Source: an uncultured Porphyromonadaceae bacterium (GTDB lineage Bacteria > Bacteroidota > Bacteroidia > Bacteroidales > Barnesiellaceae). From it: a DNA stretch of 64,000 nt. Shown one piece after another: positions 19,149 to 27,384 of the stretch. The DNA lies in NCBI GenBank assembly GCA_900538555.1, contig UPYI01000006.1, forward strand, positions 124,001 to 188,000, read 5' to 3'. Every line of letters begins with the position of its first letter. The stretch's first letter is position 1. The position numbers were made by a program, and so were the translations under genes. The notes under the pieces are model-generated. The model did no database searches, was not told the DNA's origin, and saw only the letters and a program-made list of their open reading frames with translations.

Positions 19149-19700
19149 TTATTTCTTGAAATAACGGTTGTACAGACCTTCAAAGCCTTTTCCGTGACGA
19201 GCTTCGTCTTTTGCCATTTCGTGAACCGTATCGTGGATTGCATCATAACCCAACTCTTTGGCACGTTTGGCAATACGCATTTTGTCGGCGCAAGCTCCGC
19301 TTTCGGCTTCCATACGAGCTTTCAGGTTTTTCTCTGTGTTCCAAACTACTTCACCGAGAAGTTCTGCGAATTTAGAAGCGTGTTCCGCTTCTTCCCATGC
19401 ATAGCGTTTGTAAGCCTCAGCAACTTCGGGATAACCTTCGCGGTCTGCCTGACGGCTCATAGCCAAATACATACCTACTTCGGTGCATTCGCCCATAAAG
19501 TGAGCTTTCAAACCTTCCATTACTTCTGCGTCTTCTACTACGCCATCACCGATATGATGTTCGGTAACAAATTCGAGAGCGCCGCTATTTTCAACTACTT
19601 CTTTAAATTTAGAAGCAGGTTGTTTACATTGGGGGCAAAATTCGGGAGCTTCGTCACCTTCGTGTACGTAACCGCATACGGTGCAAATAAATTTTTTCAT
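19149..19700 (-). CDS. Rubrerythrin with N-terminal rubredoxin domain (reverse rubrerythrin, peroxidase)
   Basis: The 183-residue protein has a rubredoxin-type Fe(Cys)4 site first (CTVCGYVHEG and FCPQCK, Cys 6, 9, 22, 25). A four-helix diiron domain follows, with EEAEHASKF and DEARHGKGF as two of the ExxH iron-binding motifs. Rubrerythrins usually carry the rubredoxin domain at the C-terminus, so this is the reversed order known from anaerobes, where it reduces hydrogen peroxide with electrons from NADH via partner proteins. It starts 27 nt after the perR-like gene and shares its promoter, so it is very probably peroxide-induced. Confidence 0.92.
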   Translation of the reverse strand: MKKFICTVCGYVHEGDEAPEFCPQCKQPASKFKEVVENSGALEFVTEHHIGDGVVEDAEVMEGLKAHFMGECTEVGMYLAMSRQADREGYPEVAEAYKRYAWEEAEHASKFAELLGEVVWNTEKNLKARMEAESGACADKMRIAKRAKELGYDAIHDTVHEMAKDEARHGKGFEGLYNRYFKK

Positions 19701-19727
19701 AATCTTTCTGTTTTAGATAGTTAGTAA

Positions 19728-20144
19728 TTAGTGTATACTTGTTTTACAGTGATTGCAATAACCTTTACAATAAATCTGGACGTCATCGATCGCAAACATC
19801 TCCTTCAACTCTTGCGGCAAGGAAAAGCCCGACCATTCGACATCGTAGATCGATCCACACCCCCGACAGCGGAAATGCAGGTGAGGCGTGATATTAGCAT
19901 CATAACGGGCATTCTTCTCATCTATGGTAATCAGTTGAACCGCCCCTTTTTCTACAAATACGTTCAAGGTATTATACACCGTCGCTTTCGACAACGTAGG
20001 CATCTTGGGATATAATGCATTGAAAATGACATCGGCAGTCGGATGTGTGTAATGCTCCATAAGATATTGCATGATCGCAATCCGCTGTACCGACGGTTTT
20101 ATTTCATATTGCATCAATCTGTTATATGCTTCACCTTGCATCAT
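19728..20144 (-). CDS. perR: Fur-family peroxide-responsive repressor (PerR-like)
   Basis: The 138-residue protein has the Fur winged helix (KPSVQRIAIMQYLMEHYTHPTADVI, then LSKATVYNTLNVFVEKG as recognition helix). The metal-sensing region has HLHFRCRGCG, and a second CxxC lies near the C-terminus (CNHCK); together these make the structural zinc site. PerR uses iron-catalysed His oxidation to sense peroxide. The assignment to PerR rather than Fur or Zur rests on its operon with rubrerythrin and on the Per-box-like palindrome in its promoter. The start can be the ATG at 20144 or the adjacent one at 20141. Confidence 0.85.
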   Translation of the reverse strand: MMQGEAYNRLMQYEIKPSVQRIAIMQYLMEHYTHPTADVIFNALYPKMPTLSKATVYNTLNVFVEKGAVQLITIDEKNARYDANITPHLHFRCRGCGSIYDVEWSGFSLPQELKEMFAIDDVQIYCKGYCNHCKTSIH

Positions 20145-20148
20145 ATAT

Positions 20149-20163
20149 TTGTAATGATTCTAA
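20149..20163 (-). promoter_or_regulatory. Per-box-like operator upstream of perR
   Basis: Plus-strand TTGTAATGATTCTAA fits the 7-1-7 Per box TTATAATNATTATAA at 12 of 14 defined positions. It lies between the -7 box (20178-20185) and the perR start codon, where a bound repressor would block transcription. Confidence 0.6.
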
Positions 20164-20177
20164 TTTTTAAATCGATA

Positions 20178-20185
20178 CAAAGTTA
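20178..20185 (-). promoter_or_regulatory. -7 promoter box for perR-rubrerythrin
   Basis: Minus-strand TAACTTTG (TAnnTTTG), with a TTG about 20 nt upstream on that strand as the -33 element. Confidence 0.65.
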
Positions 20186-20251
20186 ATACAACTTTATTTT
20201 TAAAACAAGAAAAATTACAAATACTTCCTTAAACAACATTAATCGGTTTAT

Positions 20252-21403
20252 TTACAATAATATATTTCCCGGAAGAGAGCGGCAGTTATACTGCGAAGCC
20301 ATAATTTCGCCATAAGCGCCAGCGGAACGAATAGCAACCAGATCGCCTCGTTTCGTCTCTCTCAGGCACTCTTCCTTTCCGAAGCAATCGGACGATTCAC
20401 AAATCGGACCCACGACATCATAACGTTCCATCGACAGACTTTCCGATGTAATATTTTCTATCTTGTGATGAGCCTTGTACAATGCAGGGCGTATCAAATC
20501 GGTCATTCCGGCATCAAGAATGACAAAATTTTTATTTACGCCTTTCTTTACATACAATACTTTTGAAATAAGCGATCCGCACTGGCACACAATAGAGCGC
20601 CCCAATTCAAAATGTACCTCCTGCCCTTTTCTCAAATGCAAATGAGTATAGAATACCTCGAAATAAGATGCAAAATCGGGAATCGGGTTTTCATCCGGCT
20701 TATCATAATCGACTCCCAATCCCCCACCGACATTGATAAACGACAGCGATATACCCCGCTTTTCAAATTGCTGTTGTATATCATTGATCCGATCGCAAAG
20801 CACTGCATACGAATCCATATTCAAGATTTGCGAACCGATATGGAAATGGATGCCTTTCAACATCACATTCCGCAGTCCGGGAAGTTCATCCAATACCTTG
20901 TCGAGCAAAGCCAGTTCAATACCGAATTTATTTTCGTCCAGTCCGGTGGTAATGTATTCGTGCGTATGTGCATCCACATTCGGGTTGATACGTAAGGCAA
21001 CCGGTGCTATTTTCCCATGAATACCTGCCAACTCATCGATCACCCGTAACTCTTCCAACGACTCGACATTGAAACAGGCAATCCCGTTCTTCAATGCCAA
21101 TTCGATTTCCCAATCATTTTTGCCGACCCCGGCATAAACGATCTTTCCGGCAGGAAATCCGGCAGACAAGGCGGCATTTATTTCCCCTCCGCTCACACAA
21201 TCGGCTCCGAGACCAAAACTTTCGATCAAACGAAGAATCTCCGGATTCGCATTCGCCTTGACGGCATAATGGATTTTATATCCATATCGGCCAGCCATAG
21301 CATCGACCGCCCGAAGAGTCTGCAAAAGCAGCCCCTTATCATAATAATAAAAAGGTGTCTTTACCGACTTCAACACATCCAACGGAAAATCTAAATACCC
21401 CAT
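20252..21403 (-). CDS. lysA: Diaminopimelate decarboxylase
   Basis: LysA makes lysine from meso-diaminopimelate with PLP. From the ATG at 21403 the product is 383 residues. The PLP lysine is in HYAVKANANP. HFHIGSQI, NVGGGLGVDYD and the substrate-side PICESSDCFG (with the active-site Cys of the partner subunit) are all present. The frame is open 16 codons further upstream, but that part lies in the terminator of lysC. Genes are ordered lysC then lysA on the minus strand, with a terminator hairpin between them. Confidence 0.95.
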   Translation of the reverse strand: MGYLDFPLDVLKSVKTPFYYYDKGLLLQTLRAVDAMAGRYGYKIHYAVKANANPEILRLIESFGLGADCVSGGEINAALSAGFPAGKIVYAGVGKNDWEIELALKNGIACFNVESLEELRVIDELAGIHGKIAPVALRINPNVDAHTHEYITTGLDENKFGIELALLDKVLDELPGLRNVMLKGIHFHIGSQILNMDSYAVLCDRINDIQQQFEKRGISLSFINVGGGLGVDYDKPDENPIPDFASYFEVFYTHLHLRKGQEVHFELGRSIVCQCGSLISKVLYVKKGVNKNFVILDAGMTDLIRPALYKAHHKIENITSESLSMERYDVVGPICESSDCFGKEECLRETKRGDLVAIRSAGAYGEIMASQYNCRSLPGNILL

Positions 21404-21412
21404 ATAACTTGT

Positions 21413-21420
21413 CAAATATA
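21413..21420 (-). promoter_or_regulatory. Possible -7 box for lysA
   Basis: Minus-strand TATATTTG matches TAnnTTTG and lies between the lysC terminator and the lysA ATG, only 10 nt before the start. No -33 match is visible, and the box overlaps the T-rich tail of the terminator, so it may be chance. Confidence 0.3.
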
Positions 21421-21422
21421 AA

Positions 21423-21457
21423 AAGAGGGTGCGATTCCATAAAGAAAGCACCCTCTT
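21423..21457 (-). terminator. Intrinsic terminator or attenuator between lysC and lysA
   Basis: AAGAGGGTGC and GCACCCTCTT form a perfect 10-bp stem with a 15-nt loop, followed on the minus strand by a T-run. It lies 15 nt after the lysC stop and 20 nt before the lysA start. Confidence 0.85.
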
Positions 21458-21472
21458 CGATATGATAAAATA

Positions 21473-22792
21473 TTATTTATCTTCAAACAAATATTCGCTC
21501 AGAGAGTTTAGCGCTTTAACTTTGTCATCTTTCCGGACAAGGAACGAAATATTGTAGTTGCTGCCACCGTACGAAATCATACGCACCGGAACATCTTTCA
21601 TCGCCCGCATCGCTTCCGATTCGAAACCGACATTATTCCATTCCAGATCTCCGACGACACAGATAATCACCATATCTTCATCGACCGTTACCGTGCCGAA
21701 TTTACGAAGGTCGTCGAGTATTTCCTGCAAATGTTTCGTATTGTCGATCGTTACCGACACTCCCACTTCCGAAGTCGTCACCATATCGATCGAAGTCTGA
21801 TAACTTTCGAATATTTCAAACACCTTGCGCAAGAACCCGTGTGCGAGCAACATACGCCCCGATTTGATTTTTATCGCCGTAATATTGTCTTTCGCCGCAA
21901 CAGCCTTAATCGCACGCTCCATCGATTTGTTGTCGATCAGCGTTCCGGGCATTTCCGGCTTCATCGTATTGAGAAGCCGTACGGGAATATTGTTCAACTT
22001 GGCAGGCAGGATACAGGTAGGATGCAAAATCTTCGCACCGAAATAAGCCAACTCGGCAGCTTCCTCGAAATGCAGGTGGCGTACCGGTGAAGTATGATTC
22101 ACAAATCGGGGATCGTTATTGTGCATTCCGTCTATATCGGTCCATATCTGTATCTCCTCCGCTTCGATTGCCGCACCTACCAACGAAGCCGAATAGTCGC
22201 TTCCGCCCCGTTGCAAATTATCGATCTCGCCGTATGCGTTCCGGCAGATATATCCTTGTGTTATAAAAAGCATCGCATCGGAATTAGCCCGCAACAATTC
22301 GGTCAGTTTTGTGCGGATATATACATTATCCGGTTCCGAATTCTTATCGGTGCGCATATAGTCCAATGCCGGAATCAATACCGATTTCACACCTTGCTCT
22401 TGAAGGTAAAGATCCATCATTGCGGTAGACATCAGTTCGCCCTGTGCCAACACTACCTTTTCTTCGAACAAGGTAAACAGATCTTTCGTAAACGAACGGA
22501 TATAATCGAAATTAACCTTTACCGAAGCCGCAGCCTTCTCTTTGTACTCCTCCGTGGTATAAAGTTCATCTATGACAGCGGCATATTTTTTTTCCAGCGC
22601 ATTTATGGTTTCTCGCGCACCATCCGTATTTTTCTTATACAGATAATCGGAAATTTCAACCAATGTGTTCGTTGTACCAGCCATAGCCGACAGTACGACT
22701 ATCTTACGTTCGCCGTCGCATATCAATTTGGCTACATCCTTAATCCGTTGAGCATTTCCTACGGATGTTCCGCCAAACTTCAAAACTTTCAT
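21473..22792 (-). CDS. lysC: Aspartate kinase
   Basis: This 439-residue enzyme phosphorylates aspartate, the first step toward lysine, threonine, methionine and diaminopimelate. KFGGTSVGN at the N-terminus binds ATP. RGGSDYSASLVG and WTDIDGMHNNDPR are catalytic-domain motifs. Two ACT-type regulatory regions follow (SGRMLLAHGFLRKVFEIF and VVGDLEW...), so feedback inhibition is likely. It is monofunctional: no homoserine dehydrogenase domain is attached. The sequence is closer to class III (LysC-type). Confidence 0.95.
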   Translation of the reverse strand: MKVLKFGGTSVGNAQRIKDVAKLICDGERKIVVLSAMAGTTNTLVEISDYLYKKNTDGARETINALEKKYAAVIDELYTTEEYKEKAAASVKVNFDYIRSFTKDLFTLFEEKVVLAQGELMSTAMMDLYLQEQGVKSVLIPALDYMRTDKNSEPDNVYIRTKLTELLRANSDAMLFITQGYICRNAYGEIDNLQRGGSDYSASLVGAAIEAEEIQIWTDIDGMHNNDPRFVNHTSPVRHLHFEEAAELAYFGAKILHPTCILPAKLNNIPVRLLNTMKPEMPGTLIDNKSMERAIKAVAAKDNITAIKIKSGRMLLAHGFLRKVFEIFESYQTSIDMVTTSEVGVSVTIDNTKHLQEILDDLRKFGTVTVDEDMVIICVVGDLEWNNVGFESEAMRAMKDVPVRMISYGGSNYNISFLVRKDDKVKALNSLSEYLFEDK

Positions 22793-22842
22793 TTTTCTAT
22801 ACGTTTTTAATAATCAAAAAAGGTCTGTTTATTTTTAGGGTA

Positions 22843-22850
22843 CAAAAGTA
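22843..22850 (-). promoter_or_regulatory. -7 promoter box for lysC
   Basis: Minus-strand TACTTTTG (TAnnTTTG) with a TTTG 18 nt upstream, so both elements of the Bacteroidetes promoter are present. The leader to the lysC ATG is about 45 nt, too short for a lysine riboswitch. Confidence 0.7.
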
Positions 22851-22910
22851 TCAAAAAATACGCAAATACAAATATTTAAAAGAATGTTTTACATTCTCGA
22901 ACCATTATTT

Positions 22911-23600
22911 TCAAACAGTTTGTTCTTTGGATACCTCCACCAGTTTCCGGTTCTCGCATTTCAATACCCTACCGGGGAAATTCTCTACCCAGTGCATATT
23001 GTGTGTGGTCATTATCACAGCCGTCCCCGACTCACAAATATCATGAAGCAACCGCACAATCTGTTCGCCCGTATGCGGATCGAGGTTACCGGTCGGTTCA
23101 TCCGCCAAAATAATATCCGGCGAATTCAACAGTGCACGGGCAATCACCACGCGTTGCTGTTCTCCGCCCGAAAGTTCATGTGGCATTTTATACGACTTGG
23201 TTTGCATTCCCACCTGCTCCAACACTTTCTCAACCCGGGCAGCCATCGCTTTCTTGTTTTTCCACCGGGTCGCCTGTAAAACGAACATCAGGTTCTCATA
23301 GACCGAACGGTCGGTAAGCAACTGGAAATCCTGAAATACGATACCGATCTTCCGCCTCAAATAAGGAATATCTTTTTTGCGCAAATGTGCCACATCGTAA
23401 TCCAGCACCGAAGCCCTGCCTTGTGTAACCGGAATCTCGGCATACATGGTTTTCAACATGCTGCTTTTCCCGCTTCCCACTCTACCGATAAAATAGACGA
23501 ACTCCCCTCCTGCCAATTTAAAATCGACATCTTTCAAAACGATCAGTTCATCCCGGCAAATCTGTACACCGCTATATTCCACCAACAAGTTTGTATCCAT
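22911..23600 (-). CDS. ftsE: FtsE-like ABC transporter ATP-binding protein
   Basis: The 229-residue ATPase has Walker A GRVGSGKSS, signature LSGGEQQR and Walker B IILADEPTGNLDP. Length and sequence (for example LRRKIGIVFQDFQLLTDRSV) are those of FtsE, which with FtsX controls cell-wall hydrolases at the septum. The usual partner ftsX is not in the window, so a LolD-like function cannot be excluded. Two -7 boxes lie upstream. It stands alone between lysC and a divergent CPBP gene. Confidence 0.82.
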   Translation of the reverse strand: MDTNLLVEYSGVQICRDELIVLKDVDFKLAGGEFVYFIGRVGSGKSSMLKTMYAEIPVTQGRASVLDYDVAHLRKKDIPYLRRKIGIVFQDFQLLTDRSVYENLMFVLQATRWKNKKAMAARVEKVLEQVGMQTKSYKMPHELSGGEQQRVVIARALLNSPDIILADEPTGNLDPHTGEQIVRLLHDICESGTAVIMTTHNMHWVENFPGRVLKCENRKLVEVSKEQTV

Positions 23601-23651
23601 AATCCAGATAATTCGTTTTACAACTATGCCCCATCACCCGATAGCGGCATG

Positions 23652-23675
23652 ACAAAGGTAGTGAAATACAAAGAT
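23652..23675 (-). promoter_or_regulatory. Two -7 promoter boxes for ftsE
   Basis: Minus-strand TACCTTTG (23652-23659) and TATCTTTG (23668-23675) are both perfect TAnnTTTG boxes, 16 nt apart, about 50-75 nt before the ftsE start. Confidence 0.5.
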
Positions 23676-23775
23676 AAGAACAAATATGTACGCCCCGTTA
23701 CCGGTACACTTCTTTTTTATATTTTTTGTCGAAAAGCAACCGCTTTCCATTACAAAATATTCCCCGGAATATGCT

Positions 23776-23783
23776 AAATTTGT
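23776..23783 (+). promoter_or_regulatory. -7 promoter box for the CPBP protease gene
   Basis: TAAATTTG fits TAnnTTTG and lies 53 nt before the ATG; no clear -33 element. Confidence 0.45.
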
Positions 23784-23836
23784 CGTTCGAGGAATAAACC
23801 GATTATAAGTCCATTGCACAAATAACATTATATTAT

Positions 23837-24718
23837 ATGAAACTATCCAACCGATTCGGCAACGCATCGCTGCCCCTACAATTCATCGTATTGCTGAGTC
23901 TGATTCTGATCGGGCTCATCATATCCATGTTGCTCATAGCTCTTTCGCCTCTACTGATCCAATGGGGTATCGGCGACAAGCCCCTGCTCTATTTGGTAAT
24001 GCTGATACAATCGTTCGGGCTATTCATCCTTCCGGCTTATTTTACGGCATACCTGCTCGGAAAATCGCCGGTACAATACCTGCACATGGATAAGTCGCCG
24101 ACATGGTTCCAGATATTCGCCGTCATTCTGATCTTATTCACGGCTACCCCGATGATGAACCGTATCATCGAATGGAACGAAAACCTGTCACTTCCCGAAT
24201 CTATGGCGGCTATCGAACAATGGATGAGAAGTCGGGAAGAAAGTGCTGCCGAAGTTACCCGGCAATTACTCCAAATGTCCTCCTTCGGCAACCTGCTCAT
24301 CGTTCTGCTCTTGGTCAGCATACTCACCGGCATCGGAGAAGAAATGATGTTCCGAGGTATTATCCAACGTATCTTGTATGCCCATAGCCGTCGTGTACAT
24401 TTTGCAATCTGGTTCTGTGCCATTCTATTCAGTGCCGTACATCTCCAATTCTACGGATTCGTTCCCCGCATGTTATTAGGTGCATTCTTCGGCTATCTCG
24501 TGGTATGGACCGGTTCTCTGTGGGTCCCGATTATCGCACATGCGTTCAACAACGGTATGGCAGTCGTCCTTTCGTATATTTACGATGTTCCACAAGGCGA
24601 AAGCATCATCGAACAATTCGGTACAGCCGATCGCTATTCGTGGATGGCATGGGTGAGCCTGCTACTCACGGCAGCACTGATTGTCCTATTCAAACGAATG
24701 AGTCCGAAAGAAAATTAA
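23837..24718 (+). CDS. CPBP-family intramembrane metalloprotease
   Basis: This 293-residue inner-membrane protein has about eight hydrophobic segments. The three CPBP/Abi motifs are present in order: EEMMFRG (paired Glu plus Arg), VHLQFYGFVPR (His), and HAFNN (His plus Asn). These form the intramembrane metalloprotease site related to Rce1. Substrate unknown. It is followed by a perfect bidirectional terminator. Confidence 0.88.
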   Translation: MKLSNRFGNASLPLQFIVLLSLILIGLIISMLLIALSPLLIQWGIGDKPLLYLVMLIQSFGLFILPAYFTAYLLGKSPVQYLHMDKSPTWFQIFAVILILFTATPMMNRIIEWNENLSLPESMAAIEQWMRSREESAAEVTRQLLQMSSFGNLLIVLLLVSILTGIGEEMMFRGIIQRILYAHSRRVHFAIWFCAILFSAVHLQFYGFVPRMLLGAFFGYLVVWTGSLWVPIIAHAFNNGMAVVLSYIYDVPQGESIIEQFGTADRYSWMAWVSLLLTAALIVLFKRMSPKEN

Positions 24719-24729
24719 AATCATAACAT

Positions 24730-24772
24730 AAAAAGTAAGCCGCACAATGTTTCCTTGTGCGGCTTACTTTTT
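24730..24772. terminator. Bidirectional terminator between CPBP gene and lptB
   Basis: An 18-bp perfect stem (24730-24747 with 24755-24772; core AAGCCGCACAA) around a 7-nt loop, with an A-run on the left and a T-run on the right. It serves both converging genes. Confidence 0.95.
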
Positions 24773-24790
24773 ATTTCGATCGAACTCATA

Positions 24791-25594
24791 TTAATCGAAT
24801 TTCTTGCGATGGAATATAAAATTCCGCCCCAGATATTTTTCCCGTACGACCGGATTTACCGCCAACTCTTCGGATGTACCTTGAAAAAGGATCTTTCCCT
24901 CGAACAGCAAATACGCCCGATCGGTAATACTCAATGTTTCGGGAGCATTATGGTCGGTAATCAAAATACCGATATTCTTCTCTTTCAGTTTATATACGAC
25001 CGACTGAATATCCTCTACGGCAATCGGGTCTACTCCGGCGAACGGTTCATCGAGCATGATAAACTTCGGATTGATCGCAAGACAACGGGCAATTTCCGTA
25101 CGGCGACGTTCTCCTCCCGAAAGACGGTCTCCTAAATTTTTACGTACCTTCTGCAAACTGAACTCGGCTATCAGGCTTTCCAACTTCTCTTTCTGATACT
25201 CTTTCGAGGTCGGGGTCATCTCCAACACCGCCCGCAGATTGTCCTCGACCGTAAGTTTACGGAATACCGACGGTTCCTGTGCCAGATATCCGATGCCGTT
25301 TTGTGCACGCTTATAAACCGGATATTTCGTAATATCCTTATCATTCAAATAGATATGTCCTTCATTCGGGGTTATCAACCCGGTAGTCATGTAAAACGTA
25401 GTTGTTTTTCCTGCCCCGTTCGGTCCTAACAGCCCTACGATTTCACCCTGTGTCACATTGATCGACACATGGTTCACGACCGTACGCTGACGATATTTTT
25501 TTACCAAATCTTCCGTGCGGAGAATCAATTTTTCCTCCGAAGTCGGCGATGCCTGATTCTCCATTGCAGAAGTCTGAGAGTTCGTATCTTCCAT
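24791..25594 (-). CDS. lptB: LPS export ABC transporter ATP-binding protein LptB
   Basis: LptB is the cytosolic ATPase that powers LPS extraction from the inner membrane with LptFG. The product is 267 residues: Walker A GPNGAGKTT, Q-loop YLAQEPSVFR, signature LSGGERRR, Walker B FIMLDEPFAGVDP, H-loop ITDHN. The motif set and the EPSVFRKL segment are typical of LptB. A 22-residue polar N-terminal extension precedes the fold; a second ATG (codon 11) is possible. No lptF/G/A/C nearby. Its promoter lies within a dispersed repeat (25623-25715). Confidence 0.93.
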   Translation of the reverse strand: MEDTNSQTSAMENQASPTSEEKLILRTEDLVKKYRQRTVVNHVSINVTQGEIVGLLGPNGAGKTTTFYMTTGLITPNEGHIYLNDKDITKYPVYKRAQNGIGYLAQEPSVFRKLTVEDNLRAVLEMTPTSKEYQKEKLESLIAEFSLQKVRKNLGDRLSGGERRRTEIARCLAINPKFIMLDEPFAGVDPIAVEDIQSVVYKLKEKNIGILITDHNAPETLSITDRAYLLFEGKILFQGTSEELAVNPVVREKYLGRNFIFHRKKFD

Positions 25595-25622
25595 TTACAA
25601 CTGTGTTAAGACGCGTCTATTC

Positions 25623-25715
25623 TGTGCAAAGATAGTGCAAGCCGAAAACAAAGCCAAATTTATTTGAGATTTGTTGAGGCGCAGCCTATGTTCTATAAAG
25701 AGAGCGCAAGATAAA
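25623..25715 (-). repeat. Dispersed promoter-carrying repeat, copy 1 (lptB promoter)
   Basis: This block contains minus-strand TATCTTTG (25627-25634) with TTTG 20 nt upstream, then a GC-rich stretch TGTTGAGGCGCAGC (25672-25685). The same elements in the same order, 14 nt of them exact, occur in front of the NlpC/P60 gene (37482-37560, opposite orientation). A diverged copy lies at 30940-31045. The promoter in copy 1 points to lptB. Confidence 0.7.
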
Positions 25716-25792
25716 ATCTATCAGAACTATTCCTTTTACGGAAACGAATAGTTTTATTTCGTTAAAAGCGAAATTCGAGTTGGCTATTTTAT

Positions 25793-25800
25793 TATCTTTA
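25793..25800 (+). promoter_or_regulatory. -7-like box for mlaE-mlaF
   Basis: TATCTTTA differs from TAnnTTTG only at the last base and lies 39 nt before the ATG at 25840. It shows that the in-frame TTG at 25780 is not the start. Confidence 0.45.
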
Positions 25801-25839
25801 CGCCCTGAATATGCGATTATCGCAAGACTGTTTTTAACT

Positions 25840-26586
25840 ATGATTGTTGTAGATTCACTTCATCAGTTCGGAAACTATCTGTTACTGATGAAAAAAGTTT
25901 TTTCGGTACCGGAACGTTGGCGCGAATTTTTCAAACGCTACGCCGCCGAAGTTTGTAAATTGGGCATAGACTCCATACCTATCGTTATCACGATCTCCGT
26001 ATTCATCGGAGCCGTTATCGCCATACAGATGCAATTGAATATCGTGTCGCCGTTGATTCCGGCATACGCCACCGGATTAGCCACCCGCGATGTCTTGTTG
26101 TTGGAGTTCTCTTGTGCCATACTCTGTCTGATATTAGCCGGGAAAGTAGGCTCGAATATTGCATCCGAAATCGGCACCATGCGGGTGACGGAACAAATCG
26201 ACGCATTGGAAATCATGGGTATAAACTCGGCGAATTTCCTGATCCTGCCCAAAATCGCCGCCATGGTATCTTACATTCCCGTATTGGTCGTGTTCAGTAT
26301 GGCAACCGGTATATTCGGCGGCTATCTCGTCGCTTATTTTACCGACATCATTTCCGTACCGAAATTCACATACGGGCTACAAGCTTTCTTCGTCGAATAC
26401 TACGTTTGGCAATCCATTATCAAGGCTTTGGTATTCGCATTTGTTATCAGCAGCGTATCTTCTTTCTACGGCTACACGGTAAAAGGCGGAGCATTGGAAG
26501 TCGGTCGTGCCAGCACAAGCGCCGTAGTCGTAAGCAGTGTCTTGATTCTGCTTCTCGACTTAATACTCACTAAAATTCTACTCTAA
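25840..26586 (+). CDS. mlaE: MlaE-family lipid transport permease
   Basis: MlaE is the inner-membrane permease of the Mla phospholipid transport system that maintains outer-membrane asymmetry. From the ATG at 25840 the product is 248 residues with five or six membrane segments. It contains the conserved GKVGSNIASEIGTMRVTEQIDALE signature (quoted in part: GTMRVTEQIDAL) of the family. It overlaps mlaF by one base (TAATG). No substrate-binding mlaD is in the window. Confidence 0.93.
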   Translation: MIVVDSLHQFGNYLLLMKKVFSVPERWREFFKRYAAEVCKLGIDSIPIVITISVFIGAVIAIQMQLNIVSPLIPAYATGLATRDVLLLEFSCAILCLILAGKVGSNIASEIGTMRVTEQIDALEIMGINSANFLILPKIAAMVSYIPVLVVFSMATGIFGGYLVAYFTDIISVPKFTYGLQAFFVEYYVWQSIIKALVFAFVISSVSSFYGYTVKGGALEVGRASTSAVVVSSVLILLLDLILTKILL

Positions 26587-27368
26587 TGATCGAAGTCAAG
26601 AATATATACAAATCGTTCGACGGGAAAACCGTCCTGAACAATGTATCCGCTCAATTCTATGCCGGCAAAACCAACCTGATTATCGGACAGAGCGGTTCGG
26701 GAAAAACCGTCTTGGTAAAATCGATCGTAGGACTATTGAAGCCCGATAGCGGTGAAATACTGTACGACGGCCGCGATTTCACACAAATGGACCAACGGCA
26801 AAAAAAAGCATTGAGATCCGAGATAGGCATGCTGTTTCAAGGATCGGCATTGTTCGACTCGGAAACCGTCTTGGGCAATGTCATGTTTCCGTTACGGATG
26901 TTTACCCGAAATACATACGGAGAGTGCAAGAAGCGGGCGGAGTTTTGTCTGGAACGCGTGAACCTGCAAGGAGCGAACAACAAATATCCGTCCGAAATCA
27001 GCGGCGGAATGCAAAAGCGCGTAGCTATCGCTCGTGCCATTGCGTTAAATCCCAAATATCTGTTCTGCGACGAACCGAACTCCGGACTCGACCCCAAGAC
27101 CTCTTTGTTGATCGATGAATTGTTGAGCGACATCACCCGCGAATACAACATTACCACGATCATTAATACCCACGACATGAACTCGGTAATCGGCATCGGC
27201 GAAAACATCTTATTCATCAACAAAGGCAATGCCGAATGGGTAGGAACGAAAGACGATATATTTACGTCCGAGAAAAAAAGTTTGAATGATTTCATATTCG
27301 CGACTCCCCTATTCCAGGAAGTACGCGAATATATGAAAGAACAACGGTTGGAAACATCCGGTAAATAG
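26586..27368 (+). CDS. mlaF: Mla system ABC transporter ATP-binding protein
   Basis: The 260-residue ATPase has Walker A GQSGSGKT, signature ISGGMQKR, Walker B YLFCDEPNSGLDP and H-loop NTHDM. ISGGMQ(K/R)R is characteristic of MlaF-like ATPases. Its start codon shares a base with the mlaE stop, so the pair is one operon. It converges on the CDGSH-protein gene with a 16-nt gap and no visible terminator. Confidence 0.94.
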   Translation: MIEVKNIYKSFDGKTVLNNVSAQFYAGKTNLIIGQSGSGKTVLVKSIVGLLKPDSGEILYDGRDFTQMDQRQKKALRSEIGMLFQGSALFDSETVLGNVMFPLRMFTRNTYGECKKRAEFCLERVNLQGANNKYPSEISGGMQKRVAIARAIALNPKYLFCDEPNSGLDPKTSLLIDELLSDITREYNITTIINTHDMNSVIGIGENILFINKGNAEWVGTKDDIFTSEKKSLNDFIFATPLFQEVREYMKEQRLETSGK

Positions 27369-27384
27369 TTATCCCGATCGGCAG

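Noticed and set aside
22793..22910. Lysine riboswitch before lysC
   Set aside because: The leader from the predicted promoter to the start codon is about 45 nt, far shorter than a lysine riboswitch, and no such fold is visible.
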